From JAVVEZ01 sp032250895 (GTDB taxonomy: Bacteria > Pseudomonadota > Gammaproteobacteria > Pseudomonadales > Pseudohongiellaceae), in contig JAVVEZ010000006.1 in the NCBI GenBank assembly GCA_032250895.1, positions 1 through 64,000 on the forward strand: a stretch of DNA of 64,000 nucleotides. Reading direction: 5' to 3'. The position numbers and the translations under genes are program-made. Under the pieces are notes generated by a model. That model saw nothing but the letters and a program-made list of their open reading frames with translations, was not told the DNA's origin and did no database searches. The stretch's first letter is position 1. Each line of letters starts with the position of its first letter. Below, in pieces: positions 23,385-32,154 of this stretch.

Positions 23385-25926
23385 CCTGACACATGTGCCG
23401 TTCTGGCCGGGTCCCTTGCTCAGGCGCAGTGCTCGCCGTTACATCCGTCAGCATCCCTGGCAGACCTGGCTGAATTTCCTCGGCATCATGCTGGGCGTGA
23501 TGATGACCGTGTCCGTGGATCTGGCCAATAACAGCGCCCGGCGGGCATTTGCCCTGTCGCTTGAAACCATCAACGGGGCCATCAGTCATCAGATCGTCGG
23601 AGGCTCGACAGGGGTTCCGGATGCCACATTTACTGCACTGAGAACCCGGCTGGGTATCCGGCGCAGTGCGCCAAATCTGTCTGGCCAGATCCGGATTCAG
23701 GGTGAGGCGTTTACCCTGCTGGGCATGGATCCCCTGAGCGAAGTCTCGCTGGCCCGGCAGCGCCCCGGCATCGGTGGCAATGCCGGTATCGGGGGAGCCG
23801 GCCTGCTGGCGGCGCTGGAACATGAAAATGCGGTCTTCATGAGCCGGGAAACCGCCGCCCGTCTGGGTCTGGCCCAGGGTGAGAGTTTTCAATTGTTTGC
23901 CGGTGCCCGGCCACACCAGGCCTGGTTGGCGATGACCTTTGCCGGGGAGAATGCGGCGGCTACCGAAGGTCTGATCCTGACGGATATTGCCGTGGCGCAG
24001 GAACTGCTCGATCGCCTGGGCTATCTGAACAGCATCGACCTGGTTCTTTCGGAGGCGCAGTTGGCGGCCGTGCAGGACTGGTTGCCGCCGGCCCTGACGC
24101 TGGTGGCAGCAAACGAGCGCAATGATGCCCTGCTGCAAATGACGACGGCCTTCCATACCAATCTGCTGGCCATGAGCCTGCTGTCCCTGCTGGTCGCTGC
24201 CCTGCTCATCTACAACACGGTGACCCTGTCGGTGCTGCAGCGCCAGCAAACCCTGGGTATCTACCGTTCCCAGGGTGTCAGTCGGCGCGAAATTTTCCTG
24301 CTGATTCTGGGGGAAACCGGCGTGCTGGGCCTGCTCGCAAGCCTGGTTGGCATCGGCCTCGGCTTGCTGTTGGGGCGTTCACTGGTGGGGCTGGTGAGCC
24401 GTACCATCAATGACCTGTATTTCAATGTGCATGTCAGCAGCTTTCTGATTGAACCCCTGTCCCTGCTCAAAGGCCTGGGCCTGGGGGTGGGCATTGCCCT
24501 GGTCTCCGCCGCCCTGCCCGCCTGGCGGGCCACCCACTGCCAGCCGCTGAGCCTGCAACACAGGGCTGTCAGTGACCGCCGGTGGCAAGCGTATATGCCA
24601 TCACTGGCGGTGACGGGACTCATCCTGATGGCGGCCGGGTTTCTGATCCTGAGACCACAATACGGTTCGCTGTTGGCAGGCTTTGCGGCCCTCACCCTGA
24701 TCATTGCCGGCTTCTGTTTTCTGGTGCCGCCGCTGTTGTCACTTTTTTTGTGGGCATTACTGGGCCTGTTCGGACAGCGCTTGCGCGGAACCGGCAGAAT
24801 GGCATTGCGTGGCATTCAATTGGGCATCAGTCGTACCGGGCTGGCGGTGGCGGCACTGACCGTGGCCCTGTCGGTGACGGTGGGCGTGGGCGTCATGGTT
24901 GGCAGTTTTCGGGATACGGTCATTCTCTGGCTGGAGCAGTCCCTCGGCGGCGATATTCAGATCAGCCGTCCAGGCGCTCTTCCGGGTGCGGGCATCACGC
25001 CGGCCTTGCAGTCTCAGATTGCGCAGATGGACGGCGTGGCCGCCGTTAGCGGCACCTTGCTGCGGCAGGTGGAATCGGTGCTGGGTCCTGTGCGGCTGAC
25101 CGTCAGTCCGGTGCCGGCAGGGGATAACTTTTATCTCAAGGACGGCACCGCAGCGCAACTGGCTGCCTTTGATCGTGGTGAAGGGGTATTGATATCCGAG
25201 CCTCTGGCCTATCAGGGCAGACTCAAGATCGGCGACTCGCTTGGTATTCATACGGATCAGGGGCTTCAGAATTTTCCCATCCTCGGTATTTTTTACGACT
25301 ATACCTCCGGTATCGGGCTGGTGGGGATGCCGCAGCGTTTGTACGGGCAGTGGTGGCAGGGAGGGACTGTCTCGCGCTTGACGGTTGTCGCTCAAACGCA
25401 GGGGGCGGCTGCGGAAACGCTGCTGAGCAGGCTCAGAGCGCTGCCCGCGATGCAGGGGCAGCGTTACTTTGTCAGCTCAAACCGACAGATTCGGGAGCTG
25501 ACCCTGGCCATTTTTGATCGTACCTTTGCGATTACCAATGTGCTGCGATTGCTGGCGATCCTGGTGGCTTTCGTCGGTGTGCTGTGTGCCTTGATGGCCT
25601 TGCAGCTGGAGCGGCTGCGGGAATTTGCGTTACTGCGGGCCACCGGGATGACATCGGCCCAGATCATGCAATTGGTGCTGGTGCAAACCGGGCTCATGGG
25701 CCTGTGTTCCGGGCTGCTGGCATTGCCCCTGGGCCTGATGATGTCCGAGGTGCTGATCGATGTGATCAACAGGCGCTCCTTTGGCTGGAGCATGCAGCAT
25801 ATCGTGCCGGGCAATGTGTTGCTGGAAGCGGTGATACTGGCCTTGCTGGCGGCGCTGTTGGCAGGATTGTATCCGGCGTTGCGGGCTGGCAGGATATCTC
25901 CGGCCCTGGCCCTCAGGGAGGAATGA
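23365..25926 (+). CDS. FtsX-like ABC transporter permease (double MacB/FtsX domain)
   Basis: This is a permease of about 853 residues with an N-terminal helix (WLNFLGIMLGVMMTVSVDL), a periplasmic domain, and a first FtsX core of three helices (about 270-395). A second unit follows, also helix, periplasmic domain and three C-terminal helices (about 715-845). This duplicated FtsX layout fits the AttF/AttG-type and YbbP-type permeases. ATG 23365 is taken; TTG 23353 and GTG 23395 are in-frame alternatives, all near or overlapping the ATPase stop at 23384. Together with the ATPase it forms a full transporter. The lipocalin-like lipoprotein gene begins 3 bp after its stop. Confidence 0.93.
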   Translation: MVILPGSLTHVPFWPGPLLRRSARRYIRQHPWQTWLNFLGIMLGVMMTVSVDLANNSARRAFALSLETINGAISHQIVGGSTGVPDATFTALRTRLGIRRSAPNLSGQIRIQGEAFTLLGMDPLSEVSLARQRPGIGGNAGIGGAGLLAALEHENAVFMSRETAARLGLAQGESFQLFAGARPHQAWLAMTFAGENAAATEGLILTDIAVAQELLDRLGYLNSIDLVLSEAQLAAVQDWLPPALTLVAANERNDALLQMTTAFHTNLLAMSLLSLLVAALLIYNTVTLSVLQRQQTLGIYRSQGVSRREIFLLILGETGVLGLLASLVGIGLGLLLGRSLVGLVSRTINDLYFNVHVSSFLIEPLSLLKGLGLGVGIALVSAALPAWRATHCQPLSLQHRAVSDRRWQAYMPSLAVTGLILMAAGFLILRPQYGSLLAGFAALTLIIAGFCFLVPPLLSLFLWALLGLFGQRLRGTGRMALRGIQLGISRTGLAVAALTVALSVTVGVGVMVGSFRDTVILWLEQSLGGDIQISRPGALPGAGITPALQSQIAQMDGVAAVSGTLLRQVESVLGPVRLTVSPVPAGDNFYLKDGTAAQLAAFDRGEGVLISEPLAYQGRLKIGDSLGIHTDQGLQNFPILGIFYDYTSGIGLVGMPQRLYGQWWQGGTVSRLTVVAQTQGAAAETLLSRLRALPAMQGQRYFVSSNRQIRELTLAIFDRTFAITNVLRLLAILVAFVGVLCALMALQLERLREFALLRATGMTSAQIMQLVLVQTGLMGLCSGLLALPLGLMMSEVLIDVINRRSFGWSMQHIVPGNVLLEAVILALLAALLAGLYPALRAGRISPALALREE

Positions 25927-25929
25927 AGA

Positions 25930-27042
25930 ATGCGCAGCCTGCTGCTCGGTTTGATTCTATTGCTGGCGGCTTGTGAGGCTCCTGCGCCACCCCCGGCGCC
26001 CTCCCTGGCGCTCGGGGAACTTCTCGGCGGCGACAATGTGGAAGGTTTTCAGCGGGCCCAGGGTCTGCGCACATTCAGTTTCCCTGAAGACCATGGCCCC
26101 CATCCCGGCTTCCGCAATGAATGGTGGTATCTGACGGGAAATGTCCACACGGACAGCGGCCGGCACTTTGGCTATCAAGTCACTTTTTTCAGTACCGCGC
26201 TGGCGACCGAAGTCTCCGCCGGACCAGAAACGTCAGCCTGGCGCGGCACCAGCGTGTGGATGGCTCACGTGGCGCTCACCGATACGGAAGCGGGACGGCA
26301 TCAGGCGCTGGAGCGGTTTTCCCGGCAGAATCCGGGTTTGGCCGGGGCGCAGGGGCAGCCTTTCCGGGTCTGGCTGGAAGACTGGAGCCTGAGGGCCGTG
26401 GCGGGAGACGCTTTCCCCTGGCAGCTTACCGTAGTGGATGAGGATCTCGCGCTGAATCTGCGCATCAGCCCGCAAAAACCCCCGGTATTGCAGGGTGAGG
26501 CCGGCTTGAGTCAGAAAAGTCCGCAGCCCGGCAACGCCTCTTATTATTACAGTCTGACCCGGCTGGCGACTGAGGGCGAAATCCGGGTCGGTGAACGAGC
26601 GTTTCAGGTCAGCGGCGACAGCTGGCTGGACCGGGAGTGGAGTACCAGCGCCCTGGCGCCGGATCAGAGCGGCTGGGACTGGTTCTCGCTGCAGTTCGAC
26701 GATAATCAGGAACTGATGTATTACCAGTTGCGCGATCGCAAGGGCGAAACCCACCCCAACAGTCAAGGCAACTGGACGGACAGCTCGGCAAAACAGACCC
26801 TGATACGGCCCCAGGACATGCAGCTGGAAGAACTGCAAACCTGGACCAGTCCGGCTGGGATCGTCTATGCCACGCGCTGGCGGATGCATTATGGCGATCA
26901 TAGCTGGGCGGTGCAGGCGGTGCTGGATGACCAGTTGATGGACCTTTCGCTGCCCTATTGGGAGGGGGCGGTGCGGGTGCTCGATGAGGCAAAGGGTGAA
27001 CAGGTGGGCCAGGGTTACCTGGAAATGGTGCGGGAGCGCTGA
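25930..27042 (+). CDS. AttH/CrtC-like lipocalin-domain lipoprotein
   Basis: This is a 370-residue exported lipoprotein with signal MRSLLLGLILLLAACEA (lipobox LAAC, Cys15). The body is the carotenoid 1,2-hydratase/AttH double-lipocalin family: FPEDHGPHPGFRNEWWYLTG near residue 50, GYQVTFFSTAL, and the later GDSWLDREWSTSALAPDQSG and WDWFSLQFDDNQELMYYQLR. In CrtC these conserved Glu/Trp/Asp residues serve hydration of carotenoid double bonds. In the AttEFGH-type setting the protein accompanies an ABC exporter and its substrate is unknown. The immediate ATPase and permease neighbours favour the transporter-associated role. Confidence 0.92.
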   Translation: MRSLLLGLILLLAACEAPAPPPAPSLALGELLGGDNVEGFQRAQGLRTFSFPEDHGPHPGFRNEWWYLTGNVHTDSGRHFGYQVTFFSTALATEVSAGPETSAWRGTSVWMAHVALTDTEAGRHQALERFSRQNPGLAGAQGQPFRVWLEDWSLRAVAGDAFPWQLTVVDEDLALNLRISPQKPPVLQGEAGLSQKSPQPGNASYYYSLTRLATEGEIRVGERAFQVSGDSWLDREWSTSALAPDQSGWDWFSLQFDDNQELMYYQLRDRKGETHPNSQGNWTDSSAKQTLIRPQDMQLEELQTWTSPAGIVYATRWRMHYGDHSWAVQAVLDDQLMDLSLPYWEGAVRVLDEAKGEQVGQGYLEMVRER

Positions 27043-27153
27043 ACAGGCTTGTTCAACTCTCCCGGCCTGACATCGCCCGGCCTGTCAGTTGCAATTATTC
27101 AATGGTTTCTATAATCTTCGTGCCCTTTTAAAGTCCCGCAGGTTTCCATCATC

Positions 27154-28761
27154 ATGAAGAAAAAAGGATTTGAGCTGATCAATAATTTCCGTCTTACCAA
27201 GGGGACGGCATTTACACTTGAGGAAAGGGACGAGTATGGCTTGACGGGTCTGCTGCCACCCCGTGTCAGCACGCTGGAGCAGCAGGTGGAGTGGGTGCTT
27301 GCCAATTTGCGCCGCAAGCCTGACCCCATCGACAAATACCGTTACCTGGCCTCCTTGCAGAAGCGTAACGAACGGCTTTTTTATCGTTTGCTGATAGACC
27401 ATATCGAAGAGTTGATGCCCATCATTTACACGCCGACGGTGGGGCAGGCCTGCCAGGAATTTGCCTATATCTACCGGCAGACCAGCGGCTTTTATATTTC
27501 CATAGACCACAGGGGGCGCATCCATGACATTCTGGATAATTGGCCGGAAGAGGATGTGCGTCTGATCGTGGTCACCGACGGTGAACGGATTCTCGGTCTG
27601 GGCGACCTGGGAGTCAGCGGCATGGGCATTCCGATTGGCAAGCTGGCATTGTATTGCGCCTGTGCCGGGATCCATCCCGAGCATTGCCTGCCCATCATGC
27701 TGGATGTGGGAACGGATAATGATCATTTCAGAAACGATCCGCTTTATCAGGGCAAACGCGAACGACGGGTACGCGGGACGGAATATGACGAATTCATGGC
27801 GGAATTCGTGGCCGCCGTCAAAAGCCGCTTTCCACAAGCGCTGCTTCAGTTTGAGGACTTCGCCACACCCAATGCCGTGAGCTTGCTGGAGCGATACCAC
27901 GATGAACTGCTGTGTTTCAACGATGATATCCAGGGCACTGCCGCCGTGGCCCTGGCGGGGCTGTATGCCGCAACCCGGATCACCGGGCAGCCACTGCATG
28001 AGATGCGTTTCATGTTCATGGGTGCCGGTTCTGCGGCTACCGGTATCGGGCGTCTGCTGAGTATCGCCCTGCAGCGGGAAGGACTCAGTCAGGCGCAAGC
28101 CAACGCCCGCTGCGTCTTTATCGACAGCAAGGGCCTGATTACCCGTTCCCGGGAAAGTCTGACATCGCACGCGGCCGCGTTTGCCTCTGAGCTCGAGCCC
28201 ATGTCCATGCTGGAGGCCATCGACGTCTTCAGACCCCAGGCCCTGATCGGCGCCACCGGCAGGCCCGGTGGCTTCACCCACGAGGTGATCGGCGCGATGG
28301 CGCGCCTGAATCCGCATCCGATCATTTTTGCATTGTCCAATCCTACCGCCAATGCTGAATGCACGGCGGAGGATGCCTATGAATACAGCGAAGGGCGGGC
28401 GATTTTTGCCAGTGGCAGCCCCTTTGGTGTGGTCAATATCAACGGCGAGATCAGGGTGCCCGGACAGGGCAATAATGCCTATGTCTTTCCGGGTCTTGGG
28501 CTGGGCGTCCTGCATTCGGGGGCCAGTCGGATTACCGATGATCTCTTGATCGCCGCTGCCCAGGCCCTGGCGATGAGTGTTGCCCAGACCCAGATCACGC
28601 ACGGTTGCCTCTATCCGCCGCTCAACCAGATCCGCCAGGTGTCATTGGAGATAGCTTTTGCGGTGGCGACCATGGCGGCGCAGACAGGTCTTACGGACAA
28701 GGTGATCGATGCTGCCTTTCGTGCCGACATGATGGCAAGCATGTATGAACCCCGTTATTGA
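27154..28761 (+). CDS. maeA: NAD-dependent malic enzyme
   Basis: This is a 535-residue cytoplasmic enzyme converting malate to pyruvate, CO2 and NADH. The N-terminal malic domain has FRLTKGTAFTLEERDEYGL, the catalytic tyrosine in YTPTVGQACQEF and RILGLGDLGVSGMGIPIGKL. The divalent-metal region is FEDFATPNAVSLLERY...CFNDDIQGTAAVALAGLY. The NAD-binding domain has FMGAGSAATGIGRLL, followed by ALSNPTANAECTAEDAY. Length and the GAGSAATGIG motif match bacterial/eukaryote-type SfcA. ATG 27154 gives the family-typical N-terminus. It is a single gene with about 110 bp upstream of it. Confidence 0.98.
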   Translation: MKKKGFELINNFRLTKGTAFTLEERDEYGLTGLLPPRVSTLEQQVEWVLANLRRKPDPIDKYRYLASLQKRNERLFYRLLIDHIEELMPIIYTPTVGQACQEFAYIYRQTSGFYISIDHRGRIHDILDNWPEEDVRLIVVTDGERILGLGDLGVSGMGIPIGKLALYCACAGIHPEHCLPIMLDVGTDNDHFRNDPLYQGKRERRVRGTEYDEFMAEFVAAVKSRFPQALLQFEDFATPNAVSLLERYHDELLCFNDDIQGTAAVALAGLYAATRITGQPLHEMRFMFMGAGSAATGIGRLLSIALQREGLSQAQANARCVFIDSKGLITRSRESLTSHAAAFASELEPMSMLEAIDVFRPQALIGATGRPGGFTHEVIGAMARLNPHPIIFALSNPTANAECTAEDAYEYSEGRAIFASGSPFGVVNINGEIRVPGQGNNAYVFPGLGLGVLHSGASRITDDLLIAAAQALAMSVAQTQITHGCLYPPLNQIRQVSLEIAFAVATMAAQTGLTDKVIDAAFRADMMASMYEPRY

Positions 28762-29049
28762 ATTTTCAGTCTGCTCTTGCCTGGATAAAGGTGTGAGGTT
28801 TGCACAATTGTTTCATCATTCTTCCTCAATACCCTGTCAGCATGGACCACGTTAAAAGAAGAGCCTGAAACAGGTCTATCTGGAACCCCTCCGTCCGCTT
28901 GCTGGAGGGTGAAACAGGGTAACAGGATAGTAACAGGATAGTACTTGATTCTTGCTATGAGGTGGTTTACTTTACCTCAGCTTTATAAGGGGGCGGTTCA
29001 ACATAATCAGAAATTTTGAGGCCAGTAAATTTTTTGGTCGGAAAGTTGA
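28762..29049. other. Intergenic region with short repeats and hairpins
   Basis: No gene is seen here. The region holds a hairpin (ccctcc/ggaggg around 28888-28910), a direct repeat of aacaggatagt (about 28920-28942) and a second hairpin (tgaggt...acctca, about 28960-28980). The stretch becomes AT-richer towards the FNR-type site at 29050. One of the hairpins may end malic enzyme transcription, but neither has a clear U-tract. Confidence 0.5.
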
Positions 29050-29063
29050 TTGATGCGGATCAA
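29050..29063 (+). promoter_or_regulatory. FNR/Anr-type binding site
   Basis: TTGATGCGGATCAA matches the FNR/Anr consensus TTGATNNNNATCAA at all ten specified positions. It is centred about 110 bp before the proposed start of the first of two co-directional membrane protein genes. A class II position would put the transcript start near 29098, which leaves room for a short leader. This suggests induction of the pair at low oxygen; the downstream -10 box is weak. Confidence 0.58.
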
Positions 29064-29166
29064 CGGATGTCTTTAAAGTTTTGTTCTCAGTCTTTCCAGG
29101 TTGCCGTAGTTGTGCTGAAATCAGAACCGTATTCAATGTCGGTTCGTCTTGCTTGGGATGTGTCTG

Positions 29167-29619
29167 ATGGATTTCTTGTCTTGGCTTGAAAATAGTGCCC
29201 CTGCGATCTACATTCGTGAGGATCTCTGGGGGTATCCGATTACACTGTCCAGTCATGGCATTGGCATGGCCATTGTCGTGGGTGTGGTGGTTGCGGTAAA
29301 CATGAGGGTGCTGGGCTTTGCGCCGGGGATTCCGGTGCATTCTCTGCAGAAGCTGTTTCCAATAGCCTGGGGCGGGTTTTTCCTGAACCTGGTCTCTGGC
29401 CTGGCTTTGTATGCGGCAGGCGCAGTGGCCTATACCTTCCAGGGAGCCTTTCAGTTGAAATTGGGCCTGATTGTGCTCGGAGGCATTCTCATGAAGGTTC
29501 TGATGACGGGTATCCGGGAGGGCAAATCCGAGGGAATGATCAAACTCATTTCCATTGCCTGTTTGTTGAGTTGGTTTGGCGCAGTCGTCACTGGCCGTTT
29601 GATGGCCTATCTGGCCTGA
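29167..29619 (+). CDS. Small four-helix membrane protein, paralog 1
   Basis: This is a 150-residue inner-membrane protein with about four hydrophobic helices (around residues 25-45, 60-82, 92-110 and 122-145), starting MDFLSWLENSAPAIYI. ATG 29167 fits best; TTG 29149 and ATG 29158 are in frame. It resembles the next gene in layout and motif, with a soluble start of the type xxxSWxE, SHGIGMAIVVGVVVAVNMRVLG in helix 1, and an ending GRLMAYL. The two are probably tandem paralogs forming a heteromeric membrane complex. I cannot assign a function. An FNR-type box lies upstream. Confidence 0.77.
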   Translation: MDFLSWLENSAPAIYIREDLWGYPITLSSHGIGMAIVVGVVVAVNMRVLGFAPGIPVHSLQKLFPIAWGGFFLNLVSGLALYAAGAVAYTFQGAFQLKLGLIVLGGILMKVLMTGIREGKSEGMIKLISIACLLSWFGAVVTGRLMAYLA

Positions 29620-29631
29620 GGAGAGAAATCC

Positions 29632-30117
29632 ATGAGTCCTGAAATTCTTTCCTGGTTCGAAGCCACATGGGTAGGCGTACAGATGCGCGGCATCTACTGG
29701 CTTTGGCCGATGATGGAGACACTGCACTTTATTGGCCTGATCATCATGTTTGGTGTCCTGATGGTCATTGACCTGCGGGTAGTGGGCGTTGCCAAATTCA
29801 TTCCGATGAAAGAGGCGATGAAATTCATTCCGGTGGCACTGGCAGCCTTTTCAATCAACCTCTTGTCGGGCATTGCCTTCTTCTGCGGTGACCCCTTCCG
29901 TTATGCCCCCAATATTTCCTTTCAATGGAAAATGGGTCTGATCATACTGGCCGGTATCAATGCCCTGTGGTTCTGGTTTGGTGAACATGCCAAGCTGTCC
30001 AGGCTGGCTGATGGCGAGGATGCGGAATTTCAGGCCAAGGTCATTGCCGGACTTTCCCTGTTGATCTGGATCGGCGTCATCATCGGTGGCCGCATGATTC
30101 CTTATCTCGAAGCCTAA
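29632..30117 (+). CDS. Small four-helix membrane protein, paralog 2
   Basis: This is a 161-residue inner-membrane protein with four helices. It opens SPEILSWFEATWVGVQMRG and has ETLHFIGLIIMFGVLMVIDLRVVG, parallel to the preceding gene, and ends GGRMIPYLEA. A histidine in helix 1 (ETLHFIG) matches one in the paralog (SSHGIG) and could be a heme or quinone ligand, though that is speculative. The gene starts 12 bp after the first paralog behind gagagaaatcc, so the pair is co-expressed. The operon ends at the hairpin terminator at 30139. The family is uncharacterised (DUF-type). Confidence 0.8.
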   Translation: MSPEILSWFEATWVGVQMRGIYWLWPMMETLHFIGLIIMFGVLMVIDLRVVGVAKFIPMKEAMKFIPVALAAFSINLLSGIAFFCGDPFRYAPNISFQWKMGLIILAGINALWFWFGEHAKLSRLADGEDAEFQAKVIAGLSLLIWIGVIIGGRMIPYLEA

Positions 30118-30138
30118 CTGTCGGACTTGGGTGCGTAT

Positions 30139-30165
30139 AAAAAAGAGGGCAATGCCCTCTTTTTT
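30139..30165. terminator. Bidirectional intrinsic terminator
   Basis: Perfect 12-bp stem: aaaaaagagggc and gccctctttttt around the loop aat. It has A-tracts on one side and T-tracts on the other, so it can terminate both the plus-strand membrane pair and the minus-strand TauE/SafE gene that converge here. Confidence 0.93.
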
Positions 30166-30172
30166 ATGGCTG

Positions 30173-30937
30173 TCAACTGAAATAGGCGCCGGCACAGGAC
30201 AGCAGTACCATGACAAACAGCACCCACTTCAACACACTCTGGGGTACCGCGATGGCGAACTGAACGCTGCACATTGCGCCGGCGACGGTACCAGCGGCCA
30301 TGATGAGGCCGGGAATCCAGAGAACCTGGGAGCGGATAACGAAGACTGTCAGGGCGACCAGGGTCAGAGTCGCCGTAATGGCCATTTTCAGGGCATTGGT
30401 GCGTACCAGATCGTAACGTAGCCCGCCTGCCAGTGCGGCGATCAGAATGAAGCCGACGCCCGCCTGAACGAAGCCGCCATAGATACCGGCCAGCAATAAG
30501 CCGACCCAGGCGAGAGGACGTTCCTTCAGGGTATGGGTGGGCGTACCTGGAGGCGGGGCAACGATGGACGGATTGATCAGCATGATCATGGCCATGGTCA
30601 GCATGGTGACCAGCAATGCCGGTTTCAGCCAGGAGACAGGCAGATAGGAAGCCAGTATCGAACCCAGCAGAGCACCCAGCAGACTCGGAATGAGGGTGGG
30701 TACGATGGTCGCGGGTGCCAGTTTGCCTTTTTTATGGAAACCTCGTGCCCCGGCGACAGATTGCAGGAAAATACCGACGCGGTTGGTGCCGTTGGCAATG
30801 TCGGCCGGAAGCCCCAGCATCATGAAGGCAGGCAGGGTCAGCATCGAACCGCCGCCGGCAATCGTGTTGATAAAGCCTGCCAGAAAGCCGGCACCTACCA
30901 GCAAGGGTACCGATAACAGCGTTATTTCAAATTCCAT
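30173..30937 (-). CDS. TauE/SafE family membrane transporter
   Basis: This is a 254-residue inner-membrane protein with about eight hydrophobic helices. The family signature near the N-terminus is AGFLAGFINTIAGGGSMLTL, and the second repeat carries LLLAGIYGGFVQAGVGF. Members export organosulfonates or sulfite, or move other small anions. No sulfur-metabolism genes are adjacent, so the substrate is open. It is a single gene ending at the shared terminator at 30139-30165. Confidence 0.92.
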   Translation of the reverse strand: MEFEITLLSVPLLVGAGFLAGFINTIAGGGSMLTLPAFMMLGLPADIANGTNRVGIFLQSVAGARGFHKKGKLAPATIVPTLIPSLLGALLGSILASYLPVSWLKPALLVTMLTMAMIMLINPSIVAPPPGTPTHTLKERPLAWVGLLLAGIYGGFVQAGVGFILIAALAGGLRYDLVRTNALKMAITATLTLVALTVFVIRSQVLWIPGLIMAAGTVAGAMCSVQFAIAVPQSVLKWVLFVMVLLSCAGAYFS

Positions 30938-31184
30938 GGAGTGATATCCTGCACGGGATCGATGATCGGGAAGAGTATCAGGGGCAACTGCCTGAAAAAC
31001 AGCGCGCAGAATGGCCCAGGAGCCGATGGCATGTCAATTGTTCCCGCCACCGCAGTAGAATCATCCTGGGTCCGACAGGACTCCGATGACGTTTGCCCGG
31101 GCGGGGATTGTGTTGTTGACCTGATGCCTTCTGATGTTCGATAGTCAACATTTCAGCTTATTTGATCAGGCCCGCATTTTGGAT

Positions 31185-31589
31185 ATGACAGAGCGCTCGT
31201 TTGCCGGTCCCGGACCGCTACAGATTCATCAGGAAGCACTGGCAGCCGGTAAATTCATCATTCAGCAATGCAGGGACTGTGGAAGGCATATATTCCATCC
31301 CCGGGTGCTTTGCCAGCACTGCGGTTCAACTGAACTGAAATGGATCAGCCCCACGGGCAGAGGCACGGTCTGTTCGACCAGCATCGTGCATCAGACGCCG
31401 GAACGGGGAGGGGATTACAGCATTGCCCTGATCGACCTCGAGGAAGGTGTGCGACTGATGGGCCGGGTCGTGGACGTGCTGCCGGAAAAAGTCAAAATTG
31501 GCATGAAGGTCAGTGCCCAGGTGAGCCTTATCGATGGTGAACCGGCCCTGGTTTTCATTACCGTGGAACAGGGAGCAAGCGAATGGTGA
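31185..31589 (+). CDS. DUF35 zinc-ribbon/OB-fold acyl-CoA-associated protein
   Basis: This is a 134-residue protein with an N-terminal rubredoxin-like zinc ribbon, C-x2-C-x10-C-x2-C (CRDCGRHIFHPRVLCQHCG). A C-terminal OB-fold follows (GRGTVCSTSIVHQTP ... GVRLMGRVVDV). DUF35 proteins usually accompany thiolases or HMG-CoA-synthase-like enzymes and assist acyl-CoA handling. ATG 31185 (MTERSFAGPGPL) gives the family-typical N-terminus; an ATG at 31134 is in frame but adds an atypical extension. No thiolase partner is in the window, so this copy is orphaned or acts in trans. Confidence 0.87.
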   Translation: MTERSFAGPGPLQIHQEALAAGKFIIQQCRDCGRHIFHPRVLCQHCGSTELKWISPTGRGTVCSTSIVHQTPERGGDYSIALIDLEEGVRLMGRVVDVLPEKVKIGMKVSAQVSLIDGEPALVFITVEQGASEW

Positions 31590-31689
31590 ATGTCTTCAGG
31601 GGGGTTCTGATCCATATCAAATCGCAACCCAGCCATTTTCCTTACCATTGCAGACATGCAGTGGCAGGCTTTCGATCAGGAGAAATGAT

Positions 31690-32154
31690 ATGAGAATCAG
31701 ACAGCTCTTGCTGGTGGCGGCGTCCCTGCTGCTGGTTTTTGCCACGGCTTGCCGAAGCTATCCGGACTATAGCGGGGATTTTCGTTTTCCGATCATGCGC
31801 GGTGATATCGCACGCGGGCAGCAGGCCTTCATAGAACTGGAATGCCACCAGTGTCATGTGGTCAGTGGGGTTGAGTTACCCGCCTTTTCCGGGCCGCAGC
31901 CGGTAAGGGTGGAACTGGGTGGAGAGCTGATTTTTGCCAAAACCTATGGCAATCTGGTGACCTCCATCATCAATCCCGATCATGTGATTTCCGATAAATA
32001 TCTCAGCTCTCTGCCGAGGGAGCAAAGACGCCGGACGACGTCGTCTCCGATGTATCTGAAAGAAGAAATGAAAGTGACGCAGTTGATAGATATCGTCGCC
32101 TTCCTGAATTCCAGATACAGCCTGCTGCCTGGCTATACCGAGTATTACTATTAG
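31690..32154 (+). CDS. Monoheme cytochrome c lipoprotein
   Basis: This is a 154-residue protein with a lipoprotein signal (MRIRQLLLVAASLLLVFATAC) and one heme-binding CHQCH motif near residue 55 (FIELECHQCHVVSG). A late methionine (SSPMYLKEEMK) can serve as distal ligand, and the C-terminal helix VTQLIDIVAFLNSRY is typical of class I cytochromes c. Aggaga upstream of ATG 31690 supports this start. It is probably a periplasmic electron carrier anchored to a membrane, with unknown partner. It converges with the nitroreductase, overlapping by 4 bp at the stops. Confidence 0.88.
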   Translation: MRIRQLLLVAASLLLVFATACRSYPDYSGDFRFPIMRGDIARGQQAFIELECHQCHVVSGVELPAFSGPQPVRVELGGELIFAKTYGNLVTSIINPDHVISDKYLSSLPREQRRRTTSSPMYLKEEMKVTQLIDIVAFLNSRYSLLPGYTEYYY

